From an uncultured Dorea sp. (GTDB lineage: Bacteria; Bacillota_A; Clostridia; Lachnospirales; Lachnospiraceae): 64,000 bases of DNA. Positions within the stretch are counted from its first letter, which is position 1. Every line of letters starts with the position of its first letter. Under the pieces are notes generated by a model. The model was not told the DNA's origin, did not search any database, and was given only the letters and a program-made list of their open reading frames with translations. Positions 15,382 to 24,315 of the stretch are shown one piece after another. The DNA lies in the NCBI GenBank assembly GCA_910579015.1, contig CAJTRO010000001.1, positions 1-64,000 of the forward strand. Reading direction: 5' to 3'. Made by a program: the position numbers and the translations under genes.

Positions 15382-17052
15382 TTATTTCTGACGGAGATTG
15401 AATGCTCTGACCAACTGCTTCAATACGCCGGCCTGAGCGCTGAGTTCCTGGCTGGTGGCCGCGCTCTCCTCTGCCGTAGAGGATGTGGTCTGCACCACAC
15501 TTGTGATCTGGCCGATCTGATCCTGGATCTGTTCCACCGCTCCTGCCTGGGTTTGCGCATCTGCGGCAATCCCGTTAATGGTTTCCACAATCTCAGACGC
15601 GCCCGCCACTACGCTCTCCAGCTGCTTCGCCGTAGCGTCCGCGATCTGTGTCCCCTGATTCACCGCGGCAATGGACCGCCCGATCAACGCCGAAGTGGAT
15701 TGCGATGCTTCCGCACTCTTGGCCGCCAGGTTGCGGACCTCGTCGGCAACCACGGCAAATCCCTTACCCGCCGCACCGACACGTGCCGCCTCCACAGCGG
15801 CATTAAGCGCCAGGATATTGGTCTGGAAAGCGATATCCTCAATCGTCTTGATAATCTTCTCAATCTCATTAGAACTGTCGGTAATCTCATCCATAGCAGT
15901 TATCATTTCCTGCATCTTCTGATTTCCCTCGGCAAGCTGACGTCCCATTCCGCCAACCTGCTCCCGCGCACGCTGGACATTTTCCGCCGTCTGCTTGACG
16001 CTGTTTGTGACGGAGCGGATGGTCTCCTCTAATTCCTCCACGGCACAGGTCTGCTCTGTAGAACCCTGGCTGAGAGCCTGTGATGCAGTTGACATCTGCT
16101 CTGCCCCGCCGGATACATGCTCCGCGCTGGTGACGATCTGTCCCATTGTGGCATTAAGTCTCTGAAGAATGTCGTCGAGAGATGTACGGATAGACGAAAA
16201 ATCACCGACATAATCATGAGTGGTCTGCGCCGTCAGATCGCCGCTTGCGATGGCCTCCAGCAGATTCGATATCTCTCCAATATAATCCCTCAGACGGCAG
16301 ATGGTATTGTCGAAGCTTCTAGACAATACTCCGATTTCATCGTCAGATTCGATTCCGCCCAGCATAGTCTGATGCTGATTCAGCCCCAGATCTCCCTGCT
16401 CCAGTGTCTGCGCCAATATGGTCAGGCGGAAGAGCGGGCTGGAAACCGTTCTCTTTATATAGGCTCCAATGATCAAAATCCCAATAATGATCAGCACGAC
16501 TCCGGCCAGGCAGGACAGCACGACCGTCAGTCCAATCTGTCTCATCGCCGAAGACATGGAGATCCCGGCAAAGATCAGGCCGTCGATCTGACCGTCGGCA
16601 TCGTATGTAGGAACATATGAGCAGAGATGCTTCTCTCCCAGAATAACAGCCTGCCCCACATATTCTTCCCCTTTTTCCAGCACTATCTCTGCAATCTCGC
16701 CGGAAAGACGGGTGCCCACGGCTCTTTCTCCGTTCTGCAAAATGGTGGTGTACGCCCGTTCGTCCCCATGAAAAATGGTAAACTCACACCCCATCTCCTT
16801 CTTGAGCTCATCTAATAACTCCGTCTTATCATCATTGCCGGAATAGGCGGCCAGCTCATAAGCCAGCACATTCGTGCCGCTTACGCATTCCTTCTGCATC
16901 ATGGACATCGTGAGCCGGTAAAACATCAGCACACACAGCACCACAACAAGGGTGATGCTCACGCCCAACATCGCCGCAACCAGGTTTCCCACCTTGCGGC
17001 CAATCCGTTTAATCTTCTGCCTGTCGTTTCCTTTGTGTACGAAAGATGCCAT
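15382..17052 (-). CDS. Methyl-accepting chemotaxis protein
   Basis: A 556-residue chemoreceptor. A basic N-terminus precedes TM1 (about residues 22-45), an extracellular Cache-like sensor of about 130 residues (about 50-175), TM2 (about 180-205), a HAMP domain with a DDEIGVLSRSFDNT segment, and a long cytoplasmic signalling region. The hairpin tip reads IAFQTNILALNAAVEAARVGAAGKGFAVVADEVR, close to the universal MCP core. It signals to CheA/CheW. The start at 17052 has AGGAG six to nine bases upstream; the ATG at 17115 was rejected. It stands alone with long non-coding DNA upstream. The ligand is unknown. Confidence 0.92.
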   Translation of the reverse strand: MASFVHKGNDRQKIKRIGRKVGNLVAAMLGVSITLVVVLCVLMFYRLTMSMMQKECVSGTNVLAYELAAYSGNDDKTELLDELKKEMGCEFTIFHGDERAYTTILQNGERAVGTRLSGEIAEIVLEKGEEYVGQAVILGEKHLCSYVPTYDADGQIDGLIFAGISMSSAMRQIGLTVVLSCLAGVVLIIIGILIIGAYIKRTVSSPLFRLTILAQTLEQGDLGLNQHQTMLGGIESDDEIGVLSRSFDNTICRLRDYIGEISNLLEAIASGDLTAQTTHDYVGDFSSIRTSLDDILQRLNATMGQIVTSAEHVSGGAEQMSTASQALSQGSTEQTCAVEELEETIRSVTNSVKQTAENVQRAREQVGGMGRQLAEGNQKMQEMITAMDEITDSSNEIEKIIKTIEDIAFQTNILALNAAVEAARVGAAGKGFAVVADEVRNLAAKSAEASQSTSALIGRSIAAVNQGTQIADATAKQLESVVAGASEIVETINGIAADAQTQAGAVEQIQDQIGQITSVVQTTSSTAEESAATSQELSAQAGVLKQLVRAFNLRQK

Positions 17053-17514
17053 ATATTTCACTCCTGATATATAATGATTTTTGCGATCCAGACTATTCCC
17101 GCTTAAGAACAGCATTCAGGATCTTTTTCTGAAAGTCCTGTCTCACAAACGCAGTTTTACACTCCGTTTTAGCCCTCACTAAAAAAGCACCGCAGACGCT
17201 TGACAGCGCCGGGGGGTTCGTCAGGGCTTTTAATATAGTGCTATCAGGAAGATAGGCAAGGAGATTTGCCTACATATTAGTCAGACAGTACACTAATAGG
17301 AGTTAGTTATGCGCCGTGCCAAATTGGACGACAGATTATAATTAATATACCATAGATTGCCTGTGAAGTGAAGTTTTTTTTACATTACACGACTGTTTTT
17401 TTGCCCGAAACCTTCCCCTAAAGGGCCTGGTTTCGGGGCTTTGCATGAACGCTGTGCGGATTCGAGAAGCCCTTGTATTTCAGCAGGTATTTTCAGAAGA
17501 ACAGCCCGCAGGCA
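17053..17514. other. Long intergenic region, structured, with mini-ORF
   Basis: This 462-bp region has no normal gene. On the plus strand it shows a long-range stem AGCCCT (17171-17176) with AGGGCT (17223-17228). Three local hairpins follow: CTATC/GATAG with loop AGGAA (17241-17255), TAGGCAA/TTGCCTA with loop GGAGAT (17253-17272), and TATTAG/CTAATA (17275-17298). Then comes a perfect AGGAG six bases before ATG at 17309, which opens a 10-codon frame (MRRAKLDDRL, stop at 17341). Further right a strong stem GCCCGAAACC/GGTTTCGGGGC spans 17403-17439. I do not recognise a riboswitch class. The region could be a regulatory leader or a remnant of a lost gene. Confidence 0.5.
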
Positions 17515-19185
17515 CTACCCGCGGGTTTTTCCCTTGTCCTGATATTGACGCAGATATCCATTCGCATCCTCCACAATTCTTTCGGGAAATCCAAAACAGC
17601 CGAGCAGCTTTATTGCGTTACTCTGCTCACAGATCCCGTGATGTATCTTATAATCAAATATTACCTCCTCTTCTTCTGCCTGTTCACAGAAAAAGTAATT
17701 TGCATATCTTTCACTTCCCAGCAGATCGATCAGTTCCACATCGTGAGACGCGACGATCACCATACAGTTTTTATCTTCCAGGTATTTTAGTATCGCCGAC
17801 GAGGCGAAGATCCGTTCCCTGTTATTCGTTCCGCGTAAGATTTCGTCTATGACCGCTATGACAAATCTTCCCTGGTCAATCACTTCTATGATTCTCTGCA
17901 ACGACTTTATTTCTCTCACAAAGTAACTCTCGCCTGCCAGCAGATCATCCCGTACCGCCATGGATGTATAGACCTCCGCCTCTGATACCCGCGCCGTCTT
18001 CGCGGCACAGGTATGTATGCTCATGGCCAGTATCTCATTGATCGCGGCCGCCTTAATGAAAGTAGATTTCCCCGACGCATTTGAGCCTGTGATAATACAG
18101 TGTCCGTTCAGGCTGAAATCATTATAGACCGGCTTATCCAACAGCGGATTATACATCTCCTCGTAACAAATCCCGCCCTCCTTACAGATCTTCGGAACGC
18201 AGTATAACGGCAGGCTCTTTCGAAAAGACGCCGCCGAAACCGCCAGCTCCAGTTCTCCCACGCCATCCAAAAGCTCATATATGACCGACAGATGCTCCTT
18301 AAGATCCGACAGTATCCGATTATACAGCACAAAATCGAATAAGAATGCACCCGTCACATACATCCCGCACAGCTCCATAAAATCTGCGGAATATTCTCTT
18401 TGATGTCTTCCGTTGACGAACGACATCGGCTTTAACAATTTATGGATCACTGACAGATTCTCTTTAAATATACCGGACACGACAGGCTCTTTATTGCCTG
18501 CAAGCTTCCTGCTGATCGTAAGAACGTTCTGCAACGCTGTGATCAGATCTATATTCGTCTCATATCTGTTCTTCATCAACGCATAGACATTCATATTGAC
18601 CAGGAAAATAATGCCGAGAAAAGCGTAAGCATAGATATGCCTGAAAATCATACTTGATGCGATCGCAAGAAACAGCAGGAGCTGCAAAGTATAATAAATC
18701 CAGATCCGATCCAGTCTAAAACTGTCCAGATCGTTTAAAAAGGAGGATACATGATAACTATTCTCCCTTTTGCCTATGCATAACAGCTTCTTCTGTATAT
18801 CCGTTCTTCCCTCCCGGTCACTCTCCATATATGATATCTTTCTTTCCAGAGCCTCCCTCTTTGTGCGGTCAAAGCAAAGTGTTCTTAAGCTTCGATACAG
18901 ATACTGTTCCCCTGCAAACGAACAGCACCCGTTAATCCTTGCAAACACCTTATCCATCTCAAGATCATTCCAGGTTATATCATCTATGTTCCCCGGACAT
19001 CCCGTCACTCTGGTTTCTTCCCAGAGTATCTTTATCCTGTCAAAATCATATTCCTTATACTCTGGTTTGGTCCCAAATCTTCTCAGAAGTATATCCTGAA
19101 TCCGTTTTCTTCTTAAATATAAATTGTACAGATACCCTGAAAGTATCGCAAATACCGCTCCAATTGCAAGAATGATCAATTCCAT
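17515..19185 (-). CDS. Membrane-anchored MutS-like ATPase
   Basis: A 556-residue protein with the MutS domain V ATPase at its C-terminus: Walker A GSNASGKSTFIKAAA, Walker B VIAVIDEILRGTNNRER and the switch ASHDVEL. Instead of the mismatch-recognition domain it has an N-terminal helix (MELIILAIGAVFAILSGYLY) and two central membrane helices (about residues 165-210), followed by a helical lever-like part. Such MutS-related membrane ATPases occur in Firmicutes and Bacteroidota and have no established role in mismatch repair. The ATG at 19185 follows GAAGGAGAGG; the upstream extension to 19332 was rejected. It is monocistronic and divergent from the EamA gene. Confidence 0.85.
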   Translation of the reverse strand: MELIILAIGAVFAILSGYLYNLYLRRKRIQDILLRRFGTKPEYKEYDFDRIKILWEETRVTGCPGNIDDITWNDLEMDKVFARINGCCSFAGEQYLYRSLRTLCFDRTKREALERKISYMESDREGRTDIQKKLLCIGKRENSYHVSSFLNDLDSFRLDRIWIYYTLQLLLFLAIASSMIFRHIYAYAFLGIIFLVNMNVYALMKNRYETNIDLITALQNVLTISRKLAGNKEPVVSGIFKENLSVIHKLLKPMSFVNGRHQREYSADFMELCGMYVTGAFLFDFVLYNRILSDLKEHLSVIYELLDGVGELELAVSAASFRKSLPLYCVPKICKEGGICYEEMYNPLLDKPVYNDFSLNGHCIITGSNASGKSTFIKAAAINEILAMSIHTCAAKTARVSEAEVYTSMAVRDDLLAGESYFVREIKSLQRIIEVIDQGRFVIAVIDEILRGTNNRERIFASSAILKYLEDKNCMVIVASHDVELIDLLGSERYANYFFCEQAEEEEVIFDYKIHHGICEQSNAIKLLGCFGFPERIVEDANGYLRQYQDKGKTRG

Positions 19186-19283
19186 ATCCTCTCCTTCTCT
19201 GTATGCTCCTGCTGCTGATTTATCTGTGTCTTTTTTATTATACAGGATGTTTTTCGTATCTTCAAACTTAATCAAAAAAAACA

Positions 19284-19311
19284 TTGACCTTATAAGAATA
19301 TCCTTTATAAT
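19284..19311 (+). promoter_or_regulatory. Promoter of EamA transporter gene
   Basis: A -35 box TTGACC (19284-19289) and a perfect -10 TATAAT (19306-19311) are separated by 16 bp and lie about 50 bp before the EamA start codon. This is a good sigma-A type promoter. Confidence 0.75.
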
Positions 19312-19359
19312 CTGATATGTAGAGAAAAACAATATTTACCAGAGAGGAAATCCATACTC

Positions 19360-20220
19360 ATGCATATACGTGAATCATTTGACAGAAATATCCTGTACCT
19401 GCACATTGCAGTAATGCTCTTCGGGCTGGCCGGCGTCGCCGCACAGTTCGTAGAGATACCCGCGGTCCTGACCGCCCTTGGACGAGTAATCTGCTCCTCC
19501 ATCCTGCTGTTTTTGATCGCAGTATTCAAAAAGGACAGGCTGAGCCTGAATTCTAAGAAGGATTATGGCATGATCGTCCTGACGGGCGTAGTCATGGCCG
19601 CACACTGGACCACATTCTTCCAGTCCATACAGGTATCAACGGTGGCCATCGGTACGATCACATTTTCCACATTTCCACTGTTCCTGACCTTCCTGGAACC
19701 CCTTATATTCCATGAGAGACTGCGAAAACAGAGTATTGCAAGCGCCGTCGTGCTGTTTATCGGCGTGCTCATCACGATCCCGGAATTTTCCATGGCCAAT
19801 CATACGACGATCGGCATCATATGGGGAATGATCTCAAGCTTCACCTATGCGGTCCTGACACTTGCCAACCGGTATTTCTCCGCGCGGTACGCCGCCCGCA
19901 CCATATGCCTGTATGAACAGGGAAGCGCCGCCATCGTGCTTCTTCCGGCATTGTTTCTCGTGGAGGCTTCCTGGCGGATACAGGATATTGCAGGCGTTGC
20001 GTTCGTGGGATTCATCTGCACGGCCTTCGCACATTCCCTCTATATATCCGCCCAGAAGAGCGTCCGGGCTCAGACTGCCGGGATCGTATCAGGAATGGAG
20101 ACGGTGTACGGGATCGTCTATGCCCTTCTCTTCCTCGGGGAAATCCCCAGCGTAAGGGAACTGATCGGCGGGGCTGTCATCTTAAGTGTGGCCATGTATT
20201 CATCTATAAAATCAGAATAG
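19360..20220 (+). CDS. DMT/EamA family exporter
   Basis: A 286-residue protein with ten predicted membrane helices in two EamA repeats (about residues 12-140 and 150-284), the layout of drug/metabolite transporters. Typical segments are IAVMLFGLAGVAAQFVEIPAVLTALGR in the first repeat and GFICTAFAHSLYISAQKSVRAQTAGIVSGMETVYG in the second. Members export amino acids, nucleosides or drugs; the substrate is not inferable. AGAGAGGA precedes the ATG and a good promoter lies upstream. The next gene, a TetR regulator, has its own promoter. Confidence 0.85.
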   Translation: MHIRESFDRNILYLHIAVMLFGLAGVAAQFVEIPAVLTALGRVICSSILLFLIAVFKKDRLSLNSKKDYGMIVLTGVVMAAHWTTFFQSIQVSTVAIGTITFSTFPLFLTFLEPLIFHERLRKQSIASAVVLFIGVLITIPEFSMANHTTIGIIWGMISSFTYAVLTLANRYFSARYAARTICLYEQGSAAIVLLPALFLVEASWRIQDIAGVAFVGFICTAFAHSLYISAQKSVRAQTAGIVSGMETVYGIVYALLFLGEIPSVRELIGGAVILSVAMYSSIKSE

Positions 20221-20260
20221 GATCCTCTTCATACTTTCTCAGTCAAACGGTCTTCTCAAA

Positions 20261-20304
20261 AATGGTCAATGGAGTATAATGATACATATAACCCATTGAC
20301 CATT
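20261..20304 (+). promoter_or_regulatory. TetR operator and promoter
   Basis: A 12-bp inverted repeat, AATGGTCAATGG (20261-20272) with CCATTGACCATT (20293-20304), brackets a perfect -10 TATAAT at 20275-20280. The arms flank the start region of the tetR-ABC operon, so autoregulation by the TetR protein encoded just downstream is likely. Confidence 0.65.
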
Positions 20305-20324
20305 ACAGTCAGCGAGGCATTCCC

Positions 20325-20939
20325 ATGAACGAACGATTTTTTATCCTTCCGCCGGATAAGCAGCAGCGGATCATCAATGCAGGCTTCCGTGTATTTTCAC
20401 AGAATTCCTACAAAAAAAGCCCCATGCAGGAGATTGCGGACGAGGCGGGGATCAGCAAATCCCTCTTGTTCTATTACTTCCGCAATAAGAAGGACCTGTA
20501 TCTGTTCCTGTGGAACAAGGCGGCGGACGTCACAATGGAATATCTTAACTTGTATCACTGTTACGACTCTACAGATTTATTTGAGATGATAGAGCGGGGT
20601 ATGTATGCAAAGATCCAGATCATGTGTCGTTATCCGGACATGGCTGTATTCGCCATAAAGGCTTTCTACGAAAAGGATGCCTCCATCTGTGAGGACATCC
20701 AGATGAGTTACCGCCGGCATTTTGACCTGAAAGCGGAGAATGCTCTCGAAAAGCTTAACCCGGAAGACTTTGTTCCCGGGCTGGATCTTAAGATGATGCA
20801 CCGGCAGATCTACTTAATGTCCGTCGGCTATCTGTGGGAAATCTCACAGCAGGGCGGTGTCCTGACGGCTGACGTACTAAAGAAGGACTTCTCGGAGATG
20901 CTGGCCTTCTGGAAGAATGTGTATCTGCGGAAATCTTGA
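20325..20939 (+). CDS. TetR family regulator
   Basis: A 204-residue TetR-type repressor. The N-terminal helix-turn-helix (about residues 10-55) reads RIINAGFRVFSQNSYKKSPMQEIADEAGISKSLLFYYFRNKKDLY, close to the family core, and the C-terminal ligand domain is all helical. It is the first gene of an operon with an ABC exporter and most likely represses it. Its own promoter is bracketed by an inverted repeat. The last 13 codons are echoed by a 40-bp imperfect direct copy 66 bp downstream (20973-21012) in the gap before the ABC gene. Confidence 0.88.
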   Translation: MNERFFILPPDKQQRIINAGFRVFSQNSYKKSPMQEIADEAGISKSLLFYYFRNKKDLYLFLWNKAADVTMEYLNLYHCYDSTDLFEMIERGMYAKIQIMCRYPDMAVFAIKAFYEKDASICEDIQMSYRRHFDLKAENALEKLNPEDFVPGLDLKMMHRQIYLMSVGYLWEISQQGGVLTADVLKKDFSEMLAFWKNVYLRKS

Positions 20940-21012
20940 TAGAGGTATGGATTGACTTCGGATCGTGTGAACTTCTGGAAGAATGCGTACCCACGGAAAT
21001 CTTCATAAGAGG
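20907..21012 (+). repeat. Imperfect 40-bp direct repeat of tetR 3' end
   Basis: The tetR 3' end 20907-20945 (TTCTGGAAGAATGTGTATCT...) reappears at 20973-21012 with about seven mismatches. The offset is 66 bp, and the upstream flanks are similar over another 20 bases or so. It looks like an old segmental duplication that left a non-coding spacer before the ABC gene. Confidence 0.75.
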
Positions 21013-21031
21013 AAGGAGGCATTAATATAGG

Positions 21032-21907
21032 ATGGACGCAATAAGAACCAACTCACTCACTAAATATTATGGCAGGGCACGGGGTATCACGGACATGAAC
21101 CTGACGGTGGAACAGGGCGATTTCTTTGGATTTATCGGGCCGAACGGCGCCGGCAAGAGCACCACCATCCGCATTCTTCTGGGCCTGACCGCACCATCTT
21201 CTGGAAGTGCGCAGGTTCTCGGGATGGATATCTCCCGCCAGAAGGAGACCATACTCTCCCATGTCGGATACATGCCGTCAGAAGCCTCTTTCTACCGCAA
21301 TATGCGGGTTCGGGACGTGATAAAATTCTCGGCGGATCTTCGTCGCAAGGATTGCCGCGCAGAAGCCCAAACGCTCTGTGAACGTCTGGAACTTGACGTA
21401 AACAGGAAAATTCATGAGCTGTCTCTTGGCAACCGCAAGAAAGTATCCATCGTCTGCGCACTCCAGCATATGCCCAGGCTCTGTATCCTGGATGAGCCGA
21501 CAAGCGGGCTGGATCCGCTGATGCAGAGGGAATTCTATGCTATATTGGAGGAACGCAGCAAGAACGGCGCAACCATCTTCGTTTCCTCTCATATTCTTTC
21601 AGAAGTCCAGCGGTACTGCCGCCATGCGGCTATAATCCGCGAAGGCAGGCTGTTAGCTCTAGACAGCACCAAAAAACTCGGACATACAGATACAAAGCGT
21701 GTTCGTCTAAGAGGAGCAGGGCGGATATCTGATCGTCTGTCCAGTCTGTTGAATCTGAAAGATCTACAGATTGACGGTGATTCTGTCAGTTTCCTGTACA
21801 GTGGCAGCCTGAAAGAACTGTTGAACACTCTGGCCGCGCTTCCACTTTCAGACGCCTCGATCACCGAACCGGATCTGGAGGAAATATTTATGCATTATTA
21901 TGGATAG
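21032..21907 (+). CDS. ABC transporter ATP-binding protein
   Basis: A 291-residue ABC-type ATPase of the multidrug/antibiotic exporter type. Walker A GPNGAGKST, signature LSLGNRKK, Walker B LCILDEPTSGLDPL and the switch SSHIL are all present. The C-terminal 70 residues form an extra domain typical of CcmA/NatA-like subunits. It pairs with the permease that follows 29 bp downstream and is controlled by the preceding TetR gene. Export of a drug or lipid is the likely role. Confidence 0.9.
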   Translation: MDAIRTNSLTKYYGRARGITDMNLTVEQGDFFGFIGPNGAGKSTTIRILLGLTAPSSGSAQVLGMDISRQKETILSHVGYMPSEASFYRNMRVRDVIKFSADLRRKDCRAEAQTLCERLELDVNRKIHELSLGNRKKVSIVCALQHMPRLCILDEPTSGLDPLMQREFYAILEERSKNGATIFVSSHILSEVQRYCRHAAIIREGRLLALDSTKKLGHTDTKRVRLRGAGRISDRLSSLLNLKDLQIDGDSVSFLYSGSLKELLNTLAALPLSDASITEPDLEEIFMHYYG

Positions 21908-21936
21908 CGGCAAGAAAATCAGGGAGGTAAATCGGC

Positions 21937-22725
21937 ATGGTTATGATAAGACACGAATTAAAGGAAGGGCGGATCACCTTACTCATATGGACGGCTGTGA
22001 TCGCATTTATGCTGTCCCTCTGTATTCTGATCTATCCGGAAATGGAAATGCAGATGGGGGACGTCAGCTCTATATTCGCCAAGATGGGCGGTTTTTCTGC
22101 CGCTTTCGGCATGGACAGGCTTAATTTCGGTGAGTTCACAGGATTCTTCGGTGTGGAATGCGGTAATATCCTGGGGCTTGGGGGCGCCCTTTTCGCGGCT
22201 CTCCTTGGCGTCTCTATATCCGCCAAAGAAGGCAGGGAACATACGGCAGAGTTCCTTCTTACCCATCCGGTCAGCCGGCGGGATATCCTATGCCGGAAAC
22301 TGATTGCCGTATTTTTACAGATCCTGTTCCTGAATCTCTTTGCCGTCATTATCACCGCAGTATCTATACGGGCTATCGGCGAATCCCCTGAGATCCGTCC
22401 AATCTTGCTTCTGTTCCTTGCTTATTTCATCCTACAGATCGAGGTGGCTTCCGTATGCTTCGGGATATCTGCCTTCCTTACACAGGGAGGCGCCGGAATC
22501 GGGATTGGCATGGCCGCGCTTCTTTACTTTCTTAACCTTGCCGCGAATCTTACAGATCATGCAGACTTTGTAAAATATATTACTCCGTTCAGCTATACAG
22601 AGAGCGCGGACATCATTGCAGGTCAATGTCTGGATGTAAAATATCTGTCTGCGGGACTGGTGTTTACGATAATCGGGATCGGAGTTGGATTTTGCAGATA
22701 TTGCAAGATGGATGTTCTTTCGTAA
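21937..22725 (+). CDS. ABC transporter permease
   Basis: A 262-residue permease with six predicted membrane helices and the ABC-2 type layout: a large first loop after TM1, then SAKEGREHTAEFLLTHPVSRRDILCRKL before TM3, which is the hallmark of NatB-like permeases. It would form a homodimer with two copies of the upstream ATPase. AGGGAGG lies nine bases before the ATG. A terminator follows the stop codon. Confidence 0.87.
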   Translation: MVMIRHELKEGRITLLIWTAVIAFMLSLCILIYPEMEMQMGDVSSIFAKMGGFSAAFGMDRLNFGEFTGFFGVECGNILGLGGALFAALLGVSISAKEGREHTAEFLLTHPVSRRDILCRKLIAVFLQILFLNLFAVIITAVSIRAIGESPEIRPILLLFLAYFILQIEVASVCFGISAFLTQGGAGIGIGMAALLYFLNLAANLTDHADFVKYITPFSYTESADIIAGQCLDVKYLSAGLVFTIIGIGVGFCRYCKMDVLS

Positions 22726-22741
22726 GCAGGGGACGCAGATT

Positions 22742-22775
22742 GAGACTGTCGATTCATTTCCAGGCAGTCTCTTTT
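22742..22775 (+). terminator. Terminator of tetR-ABC operon
   Basis: GAGACTG (22742-22748) pairs with CAGTCTC (22765-22771), followed by TTTT. It lies 17 bp after the permease stop codon. Confidence 0.7.
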
Positions 22776-23009
22776 ATCATATATAGAAGTCTGCCGGCTG
22801 GTGATTTTGTCAAAAGATGTCGAAGGATTTGCATTGACAAACGTCGGTTTTTACTTCATTATAAAGACAGAAAGACAGCCTTATGATTTCTTGATCATCC
22901 GGCATCATTTCCGGAACATCTCAACAGCATTCAACAGTATCCCCATATCACTTCGATAGGATTTACCAGTATTTTTATATCATTTCAACAGAATGGAGGA
23001 GGTCATCAC

Positions 23010-24215
23010 ATGGATAAGCTTCAGGGAAGCATTGCTGCCCTTAGCGCTTTGCAGACTACCGCAGACACGGCCGGTAAGGACGCTCCAAGCAAAACAATCC
23101 TGCGCCACTTGGAGGTGCTGGCAGTTATCTTGAAAGGAACCGTCTCAGAATACAAAGAATATAGTTTAAAGGAAGTACAAGAATTTATTGTTCCGGATTC
23201 CATTACCAACACCACGGAAGTATCGCCGGGAAGGAGCAACACCAAAGTCAGCTGCGGCAACACCGAATTCATTCATCTCAATGAGAAAACAACTAACTTT
23301 GATCTGGCCTTTCAGGCCCGGAATCCCCAGCTCTCTACAGAAGATATCCAGATCAACCTGCATATCGATCTGGAACCGCAGAAGACGTATAAACCAGGTT
23401 ACCCGATTGAAAAGCGGGGATTTTACTATCTTGCACGCCGTTTGTCCTCCCAGCTGTCACTGGCCTATGAAGGCACGGATTACAACCTTCTCTCCAAATG
23501 CTACAGCATCTTTATCTGCCGGGATGATATCCCAAAGAAGGACTGCTATAGTATTTCCGTTTACGAGACGACCAACACCAGGAATACCTCGCCCGGCTCC
23601 GTGGCCAGAGAAAACTACGATCTGATGACATTAGTAGTTATCAAATTAGGCAATGAGGTGTATAATGGGGGTAAGGAAGACGATGGATATGACCTTTTTC
23701 GTTTCCTGAATGCAATTATGTATCCGCATAAAGAGGACTTTATGTCAACAGTAACAGAATATATCGATTTCTCTGCCAATGCGGAATTGTGGAGGGAGGT
23801 TACGCAGATGAGCAGCCTGGAGCAGGTCGTACACGCAGGAGTTCGGGATGATGCTCTAAAATCTGTCCAGAAAGAAGTTGAGGCTATTAAAGCGGAAGCT
23901 GAAATCGCCAGAAAAGAAGCTGAAATTGTTAAAGAAAAGGCTGAAATCGCCAGAAAAGAAGCCGAAATTGTTATGGAAGAAGCTGAAATTATTAAAAAGG
24001 AATCTGAAATTATTAAAAAAGAAGCTATGGACGCTAAAGCACAAGCCAGGATTGCCAAAGAAGAGGGCATACAGGCACTAATTCTAGACAACCTGGACGA
24101 GCAGATCCCCAAGGGAAGAATCCTTATGAAACTGCAAAAACATTTTGGTCTTACTGAAGATGAATCATCACTATACTATGACAGATATGCCTCCGATATA
24201 CAACCGCAGGCATGA
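23010..24215 (+). CDS. Rpn/PD-(D/E)XK nuclease-like protein with heptad tail
   Basis: A 401-residue protein. The central region (about residues 95-260) resembles the PD-(D/E)XK nuclease fold of Rpn-type recombination-promoting nucleases found in Clostridia: a TNFDLAFQAR strand, then INLHIDLEPQKTYKPGYP where the acidic and Gln positions are expected, and ARENYDLMTLVVIKLG. Residues about 287-345 are a run of 7-residue units (EAEIARK, EAEIVKE and so on), which should form a coiled coil. The C-terminus ends LGLTEDESSLYYDRY, as in other family members. A GGAGGAGG site precedes the ATG. Family assignment is moderate, and its activity is unknown. Confidence 0.65.
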   Translation: MDKLQGSIAALSALQTTADTAGKDAPSKTILRHLEVLAVILKGTVSEYKEYSLKEVQEFIVPDSITNTTEVSPGRSNTKVSCGNTEFIHLNEKTTNFDLAFQARNPQLSTEDIQINLHIDLEPQKTYKPGYPIEKRGFYYLARRLSSQLSLAYEGTDYNLLSKCYSIFICRDDIPKKDCYSISVYETTNTRNTSPGSVARENYDLMTLVVIKLGNEVYNGGKEDDGYDLFRFLNAIMYPHKEDFMSTVTEYIDFSANAELWREVTQMSSLEQVVHAGVRDDALKSVQKEVEAIKAEAEIARKEAEIVKEKAEIARKEAEIVMEEAEIIKKESEIIKKEAMDAKAQARIAKEEGIQALILDNLDEQIPKGRILMKLQKHFGLTEDESSLYYDRYASDIQPQA

Positions 24216-24242
24216 TCATGTTCCATTCTGAACTTTTTCGAG

Positions 24243-24299
24243 ATTGCGTATGTAAAAGCTCTGGCGGTCTAACCCCCGCGGAAGCTATACATACGCAAT
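24243..24299. terminator. Bidirectional hairpin between convergent genes
   Basis: ATTGCGTATGT (24243-24253) pairs with ACATACGCAAT (24289-24299). Inside, AAGCT and GGCGG segments can pair further with CCCGC and AAGCT. It lies between the convergent nuclease-like and GPH-kinase genes. A short T-run (TTTTT) follows on the plus strand at 24306. Confidence 0.55.
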
Positions 24300-24315
24300 A
24301 TCGGATTTTTATCAG

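Noticed and set aside
17120..17345. Cyclic-di-GMP riboswitch upstream of the chemoreceptor
   Set aside because: Conserved core sequences of GEMM-I and of the class II aptamer were not found on either strand.
17403..17439. Intrinsic terminator
   Set aside because: The stem is strong but the T-run lies on the wrong side for either strand.
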